Assembly (NCBI GenBank): GCA_009837885.1
Contig: VXSP01000043.1
Location: 62,001-126,000 of the forward strand
Direction: 5' to 3'
Length of the DNA: 64,000 bases
Origin: Holophagales bacterium
Lineage (GTDB): Bacteria > Acidobacteriota > Thermoanaerobaculia > Multivoradales > Multivoraceae
A program made the position numbers and the translations under genes. Position 1 is the stretch's first letter. Each line of letters starts with the position of its first letter. Of this stretch, positions 16,968-26,093 are shown piece after piece. Below the pieces are notes generated by a model. The model saw only the letters and a list, made by a program, of their open reading frames with translations. It was not told the origin of the DNA and made no database searches.

Positions 16968-17993
16968 TTAGCTCCGCAGCGCCGGAATCACCTGCTCCCC
17001 GTACGCCGCCAGCGTCCCTTCCTTGTCGTCGTGCATCAGGTAGACGGCGAAGTGGTCGACACCCAGGGACCTCAGTTCCCGCAGCTTCTCGATGTGGTCT
17101 TCGGCCGTGCCGAGGACGCAGAGCCGGTCGACGATGCCGTCCGGCACGAACTCGGTGTCCGGGTTGCCGCTGCGGCCGTGGTGGGAGTAGTCGTACCCCT
17201 GCCGCTGGCGAATGTACTCGGCGAGCGCGTGGGGCACCTTCGAGTCGTCCTCGCCGTAGCGCATGACGAGATCGTGGATGTGGTTGCCGACCATGCCGCC
17301 GAACCAGCGCAACTGGTCCCGTTGATGCGCCAGGTCGTCGCCGACGTAGGCCGGGGCGACCACGCAGACCGAGATCGCGTCCGGGTCGCGGCCCTCGTCT
17401 TCGGCGGCGTCGCGCACCGCCTGCAGCGTCCACTCGAGGATCTTCGGGTCCGCCAGTTGCAGCACGAAACCGTCGGCGTGGCGGCCGACCGTGTCCAGCG
17501 CCTTCGGGCCGTAGGCGGCGAACCACACCGGCAACTCGGCGCCGCCTTCCTCGCGCCAGGGGATCCGCACCGCGGTGTCGCCCAGGTCGGCCTCGCGGCC
17601 CGCGAACAGCGCCCGGATGACGTTCATCGCGTTCACCGAGGCCGCAAGCGACTCGGGCCGCCGGCCGATGTAGCGCAGCGCGGAGTCGCCGCGCCCCATC
17701 GCGCAGAGCGTGCGTCCGGGGTACATGGAGTCCAGGGTCGCGAACAGCGAGCCCAGCACCGTGATGTCCCTCGTGCCCGGGTTCGTCACCATCGGTCCGA
17801 CGCCCATCCGCTCCGTCCTCGCCAGGATCTGCGAGAAGATGACGAACGGCTCCGGCCACAGGACGTGGGAGTCGAAGAGCCAGCACTGGTCGAATCCACG
17901 GCCCTCGGCCATGACCGCGAGATCGACCACTCGCGAGATCGGCGGGTCCGGCTGGAGGACCACGCCGAAGGACATCGGTTTGGAGGCGCTCAT
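16968..17993 (-). CDS. F420-dependent LLM-class oxidoreductase
   Basis: A 341-residue luciferase-like TIM-barrel protein. FGVVLQPDPP at the N-terminus, CWLFDSHVLWPEPFVI, RTERMGVGPMVTNPGTRD, CAMGRGDSA and LPVWFAAYGPKALDTVGRHA are the usual beta-strand-end motifs of F420-binding LLM enzymes (similar to the CPS_4043-type subfamily). The specific substrate is unknown. If the family assignment is right the host should make coenzyme F420, though no cofactor gene is in view. The ATG is at 17993; it is the last gene of the long minus-strand run, 37 bases after selB. Confidence 0.85.
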   Translation of the reverse strand: MSASKPMSFGVVLQPDPPISRVVDLAVMAEGRGFDQCWLFDSHVLWPEPFVIFSQILARTERMGVGPMVTNPGTRDITVLGSLFATLDSMYPGRTLCAMGRGDSALRYIGRRPESLAASVNAMNVIRALFAGREADLGDTAVRIPWREEGGAELPVWFAAYGPKALDTVGRHADGFVLQLADPKILEWTLQAVRDAAEDEGRDPDAISVCVVAPAYVGDDLAHQRDQLRWFGGMVGNHIHDLVMRYGEDDSKVPHALAEYIRQRQGYDYSHHGRSGNPDTEFVPDGIVDRLCVLGTAEDHIEKLRELRSLGVDHFAVYLMHDDKEGTLAAYGEQVIPALRS

Positions 17994-18030
17994 TGAGGGA
18001 GGCTAACAGCCTTCGCGCCTGGACTGTCGT

Positions 18031-19971
18031 TCAAGCGGGTCCGGTCGGGCCCCGCGGCCGCAGGATCCGCCGGCGGTCCCCTTCCCGTCGCGTCAGCCGC
18101 TGCCGGTCCAGGTGCTCGAGCAGCGGAATCGCCCACTTGCGGGTGAGACCGAAGCGGTCCTTGAACTCGGCGACGGTGAAGGTGTCCCAGCCGGTGGCGA
18201 GAAGGTCGGCCTGGAACCGTTCCAGGGCGGACGCGGCGAGGAGCAGTCCGTTGGGCAGCCGGACGACCTTGCCGCGGTCGACGAGGTAGCGGAGCACGCC
18301 CTCGAAGACCTGGGGCTTGGCGCCCAGGTCGCGGCAGAGCTCCTCGGGAGAGCCCGGAGTCAGTCCCTGCCGCTCGAAGCCTTCGACGAGGTCCCGGGCG
18401 AGCTTCGACTCGGCATCGGTCAGTTCGCTGGCGCGGCCAGGGAGGGTCACGAGTTCACCCTCGACGACGACGCTCGTGTCCTTGCCGCCGCTGCTCGACC
18501 AGTCCAGGTAGGAGGAGGCGAGGTCGGCGGCGCTCGCGCCCAGCAGCCGGCGGACCAGTTCGGCCTTCGGCATGCCCCGGGACAGGCGGTCGGCGGCGAA
18601 GTGCGACTCGACCAGGCGGCGGGCGCGCCGGGTCACGCGGCGGACGGCGGCGGCGGTGACGAAGCGACCGGAGCCTGCCCGCAGTAGCAGTCCATCCCGC
18701 ACGGCGGCGTCCAGCACGTCCTCGGCATCGACGGGGACGACGCCCAGGCGCAGGGCAAGTTCGGCCACGGCCAGGCCGGCCTCGCGGCCGTCGGCGGTCC
18801 ACTGCACGGCGGCGGCCTGCCGGTCGCTGGAGTTGAGCGCCTCGAGCGTCGGTCCGAGCGCCCTGCCGCGGGGACGCCTCCAGGCCGGGTCGAGGACCTC
18901 GCCGCCGCCGAGCGTCGTCTGGGGCGAGGGTCTGCGGATGACGAAGCGGTCGCCACGGACCGCCACCAGCGGCTCGTCGAGCCGGATCTCGGCCATCGCC
19001 TCCTGACCGGGGGCCAGGCGCTCGGTCTCGAGCGGTCGCAGCTTCCCCATCCGCTGCGCGGCGTTGACGTGAAGCCGCACCGGACTGCTGCCCTCGAGCG
19101 GCTCGGGCGCCGTGGAGAGCAGCCGGCAGCGCACGAGCAGGGAAGTCGTGGCGCGATAGACGCCGGGGGCGGTGAGCTCGTGGCCGCGGGCGACCTGCTC
19201 GACGCCTGTGCCGACGAGCTGGAGCGACGTGCGCTCACCGGCCTCAGCCTGTTGGCGGCGGTCGCCGTGGACCTCGATGCTGCGCACCCGGGCACGGCCG
19301 GCGTCGGGCAGGATGTCCAGCTCGTCGCCGACGTTGACGATGCCACGAGCGAGGGTGCCGGTGACCAGGAGCCCGAGTCCGCGCAGGTGGAAGGCGCGGT
19401 CGATCGGGAGGCGGGCGGGCAGGGAGCGATAACGGTCGATCGGGGCCGCCGACCTGGCAAGCTCGACCAGGGCCGCGCGGAGTCGTTCCAGGCCCTCGCC
19501 GGTCTGGGCCGACACCGGCAGGATCGGCGCGCCGGCGAACGGGGTTTCGGCGAGCGCCTCCTCAAGCTCCAGCTCGGCAAGCTCCACCAGTTCGGAAGAC
19601 ACGAGGTCCGTCTTCGAGAGCACCGCCAGGCCGGCCGGGATCCGGAGCAGCGAGCAGATCGCCAGGTGCTCCCGGGTCTGCGGCATGACGCCCTCGTCGG
19701 CGGCCACGACCAGGACCATCATCTGGATGCCGCCGAGCCCGGCGAGCGCGTTGTGGACGAACCTCTCGTGGCCGGGCACGTCGACGAAGCCGATCTGCCA
19801 GCCGTCCTCGACCATCGACGCGAAGCCGAGGTCGATCGTGATGCCGCGCTGTTTCTCCTCTTCCCAGCGGTCGCAGTCGATTCCGGTCAGGGCCTGGACC
19901 AGCCGCGTCTTGCCGTGGTCGACGTGGCCGGCGGTGCCGACGACGAACCGGCTGGCGGCCAACTCGCTCAC
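18031..19971 (-). CDS. selB: Selenocysteine-specific elongation factor SelB
   Basis: A 646-residue translational GTPase that delivers Sec-tRNA to UGA codons followed by a SECIS hairpin. The G domain at the N-terminus has G1 GTAGHVDHGKT, switch RGITIDLGFA, G3 DVPGHERFV and G4 LSKTDL; two beta-barrel domains follow, and then winged-helix repeats (about residues 390-646) that bind SECIS RNA (FTVAEFKDRFGLTRKWAIPLLE near the end). The length and tail separate it from EF-Tu. GTG 19971 overlaps the ntrX stop (GTGA). No selA, selC or selD and no obvious selenoprotein gene are in the window, so those must lie elsewhere. Confidence 0.92.
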   Translation of the reverse strand: MSELAASRFVVGTAGHVDHGKTRLVQALTGIDCDRWEEEKQRGITIDLGFASMVEDGWQIGFVDVPGHERFVHNALAGLGGIQMMVLVVAADEGVMPQTREHLAICSLLRIPAGLAVLSKTDLVSSELVELAELELEEALAETPFAGAPILPVSAQTGEGLERLRAALVELARSAAPIDRYRSLPARLPIDRAFHLRGLGLLVTGTLARGIVNVGDELDILPDAGRARVRSIEVHGDRRQQAEAGERTSLQLVGTGVEQVARGHELTAPGVYRATTSLLVRCRLLSTAPEPLEGSSPVRLHVNAAQRMGKLRPLETERLAPGQEAMAEIRLDEPLVAVRGDRFVIRRPSPQTTLGGGEVLDPAWRRPRGRALGPTLEALNSSDRQAAAVQWTADGREAGLAVAELALRLGVVPVDAEDVLDAAVRDGLLLRAGSGRFVTAAAVRRVTRRARRLVESHFAADRLSRGMPKAELVRRLLGASAADLASSYLDWSSSGGKDTSVVVEGELVTLPGRASELTDAESKLARDLVEGFERQGLTPGSPEELCRDLGAKPQVFEGVLRYLVDRGKVVRLPNGLLLAASALERFQADLLATGWDTFTVAEFKDRFGLTRKWAIPLLEHLDRQRLTRREGDRRRILRPRGPTGPA

Positions 19972-21335
19972 GAACCGCGTTCGGGATCGATGCCGTAGGC
20001 CTGGAGCTTGCGGTACAGGTGGCGGCGGTCGATTCCGAGGTCCCGGGCGGTCTGGGAGACGTTGCCGCCGGCAGCGCCGAGGCGTCGCTCGATGTACAGC
20101 CGCTCGAAGGTCTCCCGGGCCTCCTTGAGCGACGCGTAGTCGCTTTCGACCGGAGCGGTCGCGTCCGTGCCGCGCACCCGCGGTGGCAGATCCGCCTCCA
20201 TGACCACGTCGCCCGGCGCCATGATCATCAGGCGTTCGCTCAGGTTGCGGAGTTCCCGCACGTTCCCCGGCCACGCGTAGGCGACCAGCCGCTCGAGCCC
20301 CTGAGCGTCGACCGACTTGGGACGGCGCCCGGCCTCGGCGGCGAAGCGCTGTAGAAAGTGGTCGATCAGGGCCGGGATGTCCTCGCGCCGTTCGCGAAGC
20401 GCCGGTACGTGGAGCGGAATGACGGCGAGCCGGAAGTAGAGGTCCTCGCGGAACCGGCCGGTGGGGAGTTCATCCTCTTCCAGGTTCTTGTTCGTGGCCG
20501 CCAGCACCCGCACGTCGACCTCGATCGGCTCGGATCCTCCCACCCGCTCGAAGCGCTGCTCCTCGAGCACGCGCAGCACCTTGGCCTGGGTGTTCAGCGA
20601 CATGTCGGCGATCTCGTCCAGGAACAGGGTGCCTCCGTCGGCCTGTTCGAAACGTCCGCGGCGGTTCTCCGAGGCTCCGGTGAAAGCGCCCTTGATGTGG
20701 CCGAAGAGTTCGCTCTCGATCAGCTCCTCCGGGATCGCGGCGCAGTTCACTTCGACGAAGGCGCGGTTCCTGCGCTGGGAGAGGTTGTGGATGCGCCGTG
20801 CGACGAGCTCCTTGCCGGTACCGTTCTCGCCGGTGATCAGGATCCGGCTTTCGGCGCGCGCCGCGAGCTTCAGCTCGTCCTTCAACCGCCGCATCGGCGG
20901 GGAGTCGCCGATGAGCTGCCGCTCCGGATCGAGCCGGTTCGACAGCTCCCGCACCTGGCGTTCGAGACGGTTTCGCTCCAGCGCGTTCTCGACCGACACG
21001 ACGACCCGGTTGAGCGCCAGCGGTTTCTCCAGGAAGTCGTGCGCCCCGATTCGCATCGCCTTGACCGCCGTGTCGATGTTCCCGTGGCCGGAGATGACGA
21101 TCACCGGCGTCTGGAAGTCGCCTTCCCGGAGTTCCTCCAGGATCTCCAGGCCGTCGCGGTCGGGCAGCCAGACGTCGAGCAGGACGAGATCGAACTCGTC
21201 GCTCGCCATCAACGCCTGGCCGCTCACCGCGTCCGCCGCCGCGGTCACCGAGTGGCCTTCGTCCTCGAGGATGCCCCGCAGCGTCTGGCGGATGCCGGCC
21301 TCGTCGTCGACGATCAGAATGCGCGCCTTGCTCAT
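19968..21335 (-). CDS. ntrX: NtrX-like sigma-54-dependent response regulator
   Basis: A 455-residue NtrC-family regulator. Receiver domain (residues 1-120) with acidic pocket VDDE and phospho-acceptor D54 (VLLDVWLP); AAA+ domain (about 140-370) with Walker A GENGTGKE (169-176) and an intact sigma-54 contact loop GAFTGA (216-221); and a C-terminal Fis-type helix-turn-helix (SQTARDLGIDRRHLYRKLQ). It lies 21 bases after the NtrY-like kinase gene, its evident partner. Regulation by phosphorylation is inferred from the family. It could activate the sigma-54 promoter seen at 30675, but nothing in the sequence proves that link. Confidence 0.9.
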   Translation of the reverse strand: MSKARILIVDDEAGIRQTLRGILEDEGHSVTAAADAVSGQALMASDEFDLVLLDVWLPDRDGLEILEELREGDFQTPVIVISGHGNIDTAVKAMRIGAHDFLEKPLALNRVVVSVENALERNRLERQVRELSNRLDPERQLIGDSPPMRRLKDELKLAARAESRILITGENGTGKELVARRIHNLSQRRNRAFVEVNCAAIPEELIESELFGHIKGAFTGASENRRGRFEQADGGTLFLDEIADMSLNTQAKVLRVLEEQRFERVGGSEPIEVDVRVLAATNKNLEEDELPTGRFREDLYFRLAVIPLHVPALRERREDIPALIDHFLQRFAAEAGRRPKSVDAQGLERLVAYAWPGNVRELRNLSERLMIMAPGDVVMEADLPPRVRGTDATAPVESDYASLKEARETFERLYIERRLGAAGGNVSQTARDLGIDRRHLYRKLQAYGIDPERGS

Positions 21336-21356
21336 CTTCGGTTGGTTGGCGCGGAG

Positions 21357-23615
21357 CTACCGCGGCGGCTCGGACTGAGGCAACTCGATGGTGAAGGTCG
21401 TGCCGTGAGGCTCGTTGTCCTCGACCCGGATCGAACCGTTGTGATCGCTCACGATGCGCTGGACGATGGCCAGGCCCAGCCCCGAACCCCGTCCCTTGGT
21501 CGAAAAGTACGGCAGGAAGAGCTTCTCCCGGGCCCCCTTCGGCACACCGCTGCCGGTGTCCCTGACGGAGAGGTCGAAGGCCCCGTTGCTGCGGCTGGCC
21601 CGGACAGTCACCTGGCCGGGCGGGTTGGTGGCGGCGATGGCGTTGTCCAGCAGGTTGACCAGGGCGGAGCGCATCTGGTCGGCGTCGAGTTTGGCATGGA
21701 GACCTTCTTCACCGGCCTCGATGCGCGCCTCGACCTCGACGCCGGGTTTGAGCTCGCGGTAGAGGTCGACCGTTTCGCTGATCAGCTTCGCTATGTCCAC
21801 GTCGCGGGGCTGGGGGCGTCGCATGCGGGCGTAACGCGCGAACTGGTCCACGAGGTTCTGCATGTTGCCGACCTCGCGGACGACGATCTGCGCGCCCTCC
21901 TCGACCGCGGCGCCGAGGCTGGCGTCGTTGCCCTGCGCCTTGCGCTGCAGTCGCTCCGCGGCCAGCTTGATCGGAGTCAGCGGGTTCTTGATCTCGTGCG
22001 CGATCCGGCGCGCGGCCTCCGTCCAGGTTGCGGCCTTCTGGGCGTCGAGCAGCGCCGTCAGATCCTCGATCACGAGGACGTGACCGAGCAGTTCGAAGCC
22101 GCCGCTGCCGTCCGGGGCGCGCAGCGGGCTGGTCTTGACCTCGAGCGTCTTCCAGTCGTCCCTGCCGCCGAGGCTGACTTCGCGGCGAGCCGGGGTCGCC
22201 CCCGAGCGGCGGGCGCCGGCCGCTCCCCGGACGGTCGAGTCCGGCAGGTCGGCGAACACGGCCTCGACGCCCTTGTCGGGGAGCAGTTCGCTCAGGGCTT
22301 CGGGCGGCGCGCCGGCGAGCGAAACGTGCGGCGGAAGCCCCAGCATCTCCATCGCGGCGCGGTTGCAGGTCAGGATGCGGCCGTCGCGATCGAGCGAGAG
22401 GACGCCGGCCGGGCCGCTTTCGAGCACCGCTTCGATGCGGGCGCGCTCGGCGTCCAGGCGGCGGTTCGTCGCCACCAGGTCGCGGTTGGATTCCTGCAGG
22501 GCGTCGGTCATCCGGTTGAAGGAGTCGACGAGGACCTGGACCTCGTCGTCGGCGGCCGCCTCGACCCGGTGCTCCAGGTCGCCGCCGGCGATGCGCCGGG
22601 TGCCGTCCGCCAGCGCTTCGATCGGACCGGTGACCCGGCCGGCGAGGTAGAGACCGACCCAGCACGAGACGAGCAGGATGCACAGCGTCACGGTCAGGAA
22701 CAGGAGCCAGTACGCGGCCCGGATCTCGTCGCGTTGGGCGTGCAGTTGCCGCCGGGACTGGTAGGCGGCGATCAGGGTCTCCGTGTTGCCGGCGAGTTCG
22801 GCGTCGAGCAGCCTGCCGGCGACGGCCACGGTGGCCTCGGCGTCGCCTTCCCGCGCGGCGGCGGCCAGGATCAGCCGCTCCTCGCTGCCCGCCACTTCGC
22901 CGATGGCCCGGGCGGCGCCCGTGCGGACCGCTTCGAGCAGCATGCCGCGGGTCGGTTCGGGTACTTCGGAAAGGGCCTGCGGTTTGACCCTGGCCTGCAG
23001 GAAGGTGGTGTCCCGGTAGACCCCCAGGTAGTCGAGGTCGGCCCCGGAGAGGGCGTCGCCGAGCGCTCCCAGCAGCCTGCCGCGCCCGCGCGGGCTGTCC
23101 AGGTCCAGGTTCTCGGTGTCCACGAGAAAGCGCTCGGCGTCGCGCAGCAATTGGTCCTGCTGCGTCGAGGTCAGGGCCTGGGAGACCTGGTTCGCCGGCT
23201 CCAGCAGGTCGTCGATGTCCGTCCGGAACATGCGGTCGATCGAGCCCTGGAGCAGTTCCGTGGCGTAGGCGAACAGGACGAGTCCGGGGATCAGCGACAG
23301 GCCGATGTAGGTCAGGATCAGCTTGGTGCGGAACTTGGCGCCGAGACGCTGGCGCCGGCGCTCGATCCACAGCTTGGTCAGGTTGCGGACGAGCACGAAG
23401 ACGACGATCAGGATCAGCACCACGTTCAGGTTGCGCAGCGCGAACAGCAGGATGCTGTTGTTCAGCACCGTGGGGTCGATCTCGCGGCCGCGCTGGAGCG
23501 CGTAGTAGCCGGCGGTCGGCACCGCCAGAGAGAGAACCAGGAGCCAGACCAGGAAGCGGTTGGTCTTGATGAGTTCCCGCAAGGGCGGGAGGGATGCGGC
23601 CAGGCGGGGGATCAC
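21357..23615 (-). CDS. ntrY: NtrY-like membrane sensor histidine kinase
   Basis: A 752-residue kinase. N-terminal membrane helices at about residues 19-40, 55-78 and 98-118, a periplasmic region of about 180 residues, a further helix (YWLLFLTVTLCILLVSCWVG), HAMP, a PAS domain (GVLSLDRDGRILTCNRAAME), HisKA with phosphorylatable His540 (RRIAHEIKNPLTPIKLA) and an HATPase domain (NLLDNAIAA, GSGLGLAIV). This is the NtrY layout. GTG 23615 overlaps the DUF4390 stop (GTGA); longer in-frame readings to 24236 are shadows of that gene. It is cotranscribed with DUF4390, ntrX and selB. Confidence 0.9.
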   Translation of the reverse strand: MIPRLAASLPPLRELIKTNRFLVWLLVLSLAVPTAGYYALQRGREIDPTVLNNSILLFALRNLNVVLILIVVFVLVRNLTKLWIERRRQRLGAKFRTKLILTYIGLSLIPGLVLFAYATELLQGSIDRMFRTDIDDLLEPANQVSQALTSTQQDQLLRDAERFLVDTENLDLDSPRGRGRLLGALGDALSGADLDYLGVYRDTTFLQARVKPQALSEVPEPTRGMLLEAVRTGAARAIGEVAGSEERLILAAAAREGDAEATVAVAGRLLDAELAGNTETLIAAYQSRRQLHAQRDEIRAAYWLLFLTVTLCILLVSCWVGLYLAGRVTGPIEALADGTRRIAGGDLEHRVEAAADDEVQVLVDSFNRMTDALQESNRDLVATNRRLDAERARIEAVLESGPAGVLSLDRDGRILTCNRAAMEMLGLPPHVSLAGAPPEALSELLPDKGVEAVFADLPDSTVRGAAGARRSGATPARREVSLGGRDDWKTLEVKTSPLRAPDGSGGFELLGHVLVIEDLTALLDAQKAATWTEAARRIAHEIKNPLTPIKLAAERLQRKAQGNDASLGAAVEEGAQIVVREVGNMQNLVDQFARYARMRRPQPRDVDIAKLISETVDLYRELKPGVEVEARIEAGEEGLHAKLDADQMRSALVNLLDNAIAATNPPGQVTVRASRSNGAFDLSVRDTGSGVPKGAREKLFLPYFSTKGRGSGLGLAIVQRIVSDHNGSIRVEDNEPHGTTFTIELPQSEPPR

Positions 23616-24226
23616 TCGGCCTCTCCGCTGCCAATCCGGCGCTGGGCGGGCCGGAAGGGCGTCGTCTGGGCCCAGGCCGTGTGGACGCGGTCCGGGATCA
23701 GGCCGAGCCGGGTTCGGGTCCCCACTTCGGCACGCACTCGCAGCACCAGTCGCCCCGTCGGTTCGCCGGCCAGTTCGACCGACGGCAGCCCCTCGAAGGT
23801 CGTCAGCGCCCGCTCCAGGTCTTCCTGCGAGGTCACGACGCGGCTGGCATAGAGCTCGCCGTCGCGCCTGAAGTTGACCTGGTACTCCCTGGTCAGGGCG
23901 TTGTACATCGCCACGACCTGCAGCCGGGTGGCGACGACGGCCTTGTCGAACCAGCGGCGCCGGATCCGACGGACCTGGATGTCGTAGGTGAAGCCGGTCG
24001 GCAGCCCGCTCTCGATCTTCTCCCAGGTACGTTCGTCGAGCGCCCGGTCCAGCCGGAAACTGACCAGCAGCACCGGACCCTCGCGCACGGCGGAGAGTCC
24101 GGCGATGGCGGCCCTGGCGGACCGGGCTGAAGCCTCTCGCGGCGGCTGGGCCGCGAGTGCGTCGCCGCCCAGAACGCTCGACAGGCTGAGCGCGCAGATC
24201 AGCCGTCCCGCCCGCGGGACTCCCAT
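23612..24226 (-). CDS. DUF4390-family exported protein
   Basis: A 204-residue protein with an N-terminal signal peptide (about residues 1-26, ending DALAAQ). The body matches DUF4390: VLLVSFRLDRALDERTWEKI, a GLPTGFTYDIQVRR stretch and a YNALTREYQVNFRRDG stretch. The function is unknown; the family is often found directly upstream of ntrYX-type kinase genes, as here (GTGA overlap with ntrY), so a role in envelope signal input is plausible. ATG 24226 lies 55 bases after lpxC. Confidence 0.8.
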   Translation of the reverse strand: MGVPRAGRLICALSLSSVLGGDALAAQPPREASARSARAAIAGLSAVREGPVLLVSFRLDRALDERTWEKIESGLPTGFTYDIQVRRIRRRWFDKAVVATRLQVVAMYNALTREYQVNFRRDGELYASRVVTSQEDLERALTTFEGLPSVELAGEPTGRLVLRVRAEVGTRTRLGLIPDRVHTAWAQTTPFRPAQRRIGSGEAE

Positions 24227-24281
24227 GGCATGACACTACCAGTCTGCGGGGTGTGCGCGCCCCGCGAACGAGCCGAGTCGG

Positions 24282-25280
24282 CTACGGGGACGAAGCGGCG
24301 AGACCCGGCAGCCAGGTCGCCGGCTGATCGCTCTCGAGGGGGCGATCCGCTGGCGGGGGCAGCTCGTCGCCGCGCATCCACGTCCAGTACCGGGGGTTGG
24401 CGACCAGTTCCCGGAGCAACTCGTAGTGGAGTTGATGCCCGCCGCGCAGGACCTCGAAGTGGCCCCAGATCGGCGCTCCGAGCAGGGTGAAGTCGCCCAC
24501 CGCGTCGAGCGCCTTGTGACGAACCGGCTCGTCCGCGAAGCGGAGATCCGTGTTCACCGCGCCGTGTTCGTCGAACACGATGCAGTTGTCGACCGACCCG
24601 CCCAGGCCCAGGCCGGCCCGCTGCATCTGCTCGACGTCCATCTGCCGGCAGAAGGTCCGCGCCGGCGCCAGGCCGCGCTCGAAGCTGCGTGTGTCGACGT
24701 CGATCTGCAGCCGCTGGCGTCCCACGGCGCAGCCTTCGAAGTCGATCGTGTAGTCCAGGCGCAGGCCGGGGTAGGGCGATGCGCGCAGCCACTTGTCGCC
24801 TCGGTCGATCTCGATCACTGAAGTGATCGCGAGGATCCGGCGATTGGCGTTTTGGGGCCTTGTTCCCGCCGCCTGCAGCAGCAGCAGGTACGGCATGGCC
24901 GAGCCGTCGAGGATCGGCACTTCGGGGCCGTCCATCTCGACGACCAGGTTGTCGATGCCGAGAATGTAGACGGCGGCCAGAAGGTGCTCGACCGTCGAGA
25001 CGGTGACGTCGTCGCGGCCGAGAGTGGTGGCGAGTTCGAGGGAACTGACGCTCCCGAGGTCGGCAGGAACCTCCACGTTGCCGGCATCCGTGCGACGGAA
25101 GCAGATGCCCGCGCCGGGCGGCGCCGGCAGGATGCGCAGGTTCGTCTCCCTGCCGGTGTGGATGCCCACGCCGGAGATCGCCGTCGGACGTCGGATCGTC
25201 TGCTGGCGAAACAGGCGGTCACGCGTGTCGTTGGGCCGTCCATTGGGACTCCGGCCCGATCCGTTGGCGCGCTTTGCCAT
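24282..25280 (-). CDS. lpxC: UDP-3-O-acyl-N-acetylglucosamine deacetylase
   Basis: A 332-residue zinc amidase catalysing the committed step of lipid A synthesis in the cytoplasm. Zinc ligands are H99 (STVEHLLAA, with catalytic E98), H255 and D259 (VRHKALDAVGDF), and the catalytic histidine is H282 (GGHQLHYELL). The Q-T-(I/L)..P...SG.G.HTG opening is at about residues 26-44. There is an unusual basic, glycine-rich N-terminal extension of about 25 residues before it, and a proline-rich tail. ATG 25280 diverges from smpB across a 291-base interval; the gene heads the run that also carries ntrYX and selB. Confidence 0.95.
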   Translation of the reverse strand: MAKRANGSGRSPNGRPNDTRDRLFRQQTIRRPTAISGVGIHTGRETNLRILPAPPGAGICFRRTDAGNVEVPADLGSVSSLELATTLGRDDVTVSTVEHLLAAVYILGIDNLVVEMDGPEVPILDGSAMPYLLLLQAAGTRPQNANRRILAITSVIEIDRGDKWLRASPYPGLRLDYTIDFEGCAVGRQRLQIDVDTRSFERGLAPARTFCRQMDVEQMQRAGLGLGGSVDNCIVFDEHGAVNTDLRFADEPVRHKALDAVGDFTLLGAPIWGHFEVLRGGHQLHYELLRELVANPRYWTWMRGDELPPPADRPLESDQPATWLPGLAASSP

Positions 25281-25395
25281 CGAGCAGTTGTCTCAGCACG
25301 GATCGTGCCAGCACGACGCTCGCCCTCGTTCTCTCGGAAGTTCGTTGTTTTTCAGTAGTTTAGGTCCGCACCCAGAGTCGATCGGCGGTCGAGAT

Positions 25396-25430
25396 TGTGG
25401 CGCTTGTGCCACACATCTGTGGCGCTTCGG
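25396..25430. repeat. Hairpin and direct repeat in the lpxC-smpB divergent region
   Basis: Perfect inverted repeat TGTGGC / GCCACA (25396-25401, 25408-25413) with a 6-base loop, followed by a second copy of TGTGGCGCTT at 25418-25427. It lies in the 25281-25571 interval that must hold the divergent promoters of lpxC and smpB-uvrA; an AT-rich patch (25342-25362) near lpxC is the other notable element. It may be an operator or part of the smpB leader. No clear -35/-10 pair was found. Confidence 0.35.
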
Positions 25431-25571
25431 CCGCATCGCAACCGTCTGTACCAGGGTGTCCGCGGAGTAGACTCACCGGGAAGATGCAGCACCTATCGCA
25501 GGAAACGAACACGGATTCCCCGCTTCCAGTTGAGGGGAGCCGTGCTCAAGCTGAAGGACGGCAGGGTAGAG

Positions 25572-26093
25572 ATGGCCAGGCGCAGCAAACAGAAGCAGCG
25601 GTCGCTCGCGGGCGGGAACGCTCTGGCGGTCAATCGAAAGGCCCGGCGGGAGTATCACGTCCTGGAGCGGCTGGAGGCCGGCATCGAGCTCCTGGGCACT
25701 GAAGTCAAGTCGATCAGGGGCGGCAAGATCCAGCTACGCGACAGCTACGTGGCCTTTCGTGACCACGAGGCCTGGTTGCTGGAGGCTCACATCTCAGCCT
25801 ACAGCCACGGGAACCGGGAGAACCACGACCTCGAGCGGCCGAGACGACTGCTCCTGAATCGGCGTGAGATCGACCGCCTGTTCGGGCGTACTCGCGACCG
25901 GGGCCTGACGGTGGTGCCGCTGTCCGTCTATCTGAAGGGCAACCGGATCAAGGTCGAACTGGCCCTGGCCCAGGGCAGGAAGTTGCACGACAAGCGGGAG
26001 CGGGAACGGGAGCGCACCCTCGACCGTGAGGCCGGCGAGGTGTTCCGCGGCCGGCGGCGCATGCGCGCGGACGCGTCCGGGGAAGCACGGTGA
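25572..26093 (+). CDS. smpB: SsrA-binding protein
   Basis: A 173-residue tmRNA partner needed for ribosome rescue. Family blocks: [84 protein letters not shown] and a basic tail ([11 protein letters not shown]). It is a little longer than the usual 150-160 residues because of the charged C-terminal extension. ATG 25572 gives the standard basic N-terminus. The stop overlaps the uvrA start (GTGA). Confidence 0.95.
   Translation: MARRSKQKQRSLAGGNALAVNRKARREYHVLERLEAGIELLGTEVKSIRGGKIQLRDSYVAFRDHEAWLLEAHISAYSHGNRENHDLERPRRLLLNRREIDRLFGRTRDRGLTVVPLSVYLKGNRIKVELALAQGRKLHDKRERERERTLDREAGEVFRGRRRMRADASGEAR

Noticed and set aside
20358-23852. Very long plus-strand open frame (1164 codons) opposite ntrX/ntrY
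   Set aside because: It is the antisense shadow of two well-supported regulators; its translation is low-complexity His/Asp/Arg/Gln-rich sequence with no domain.
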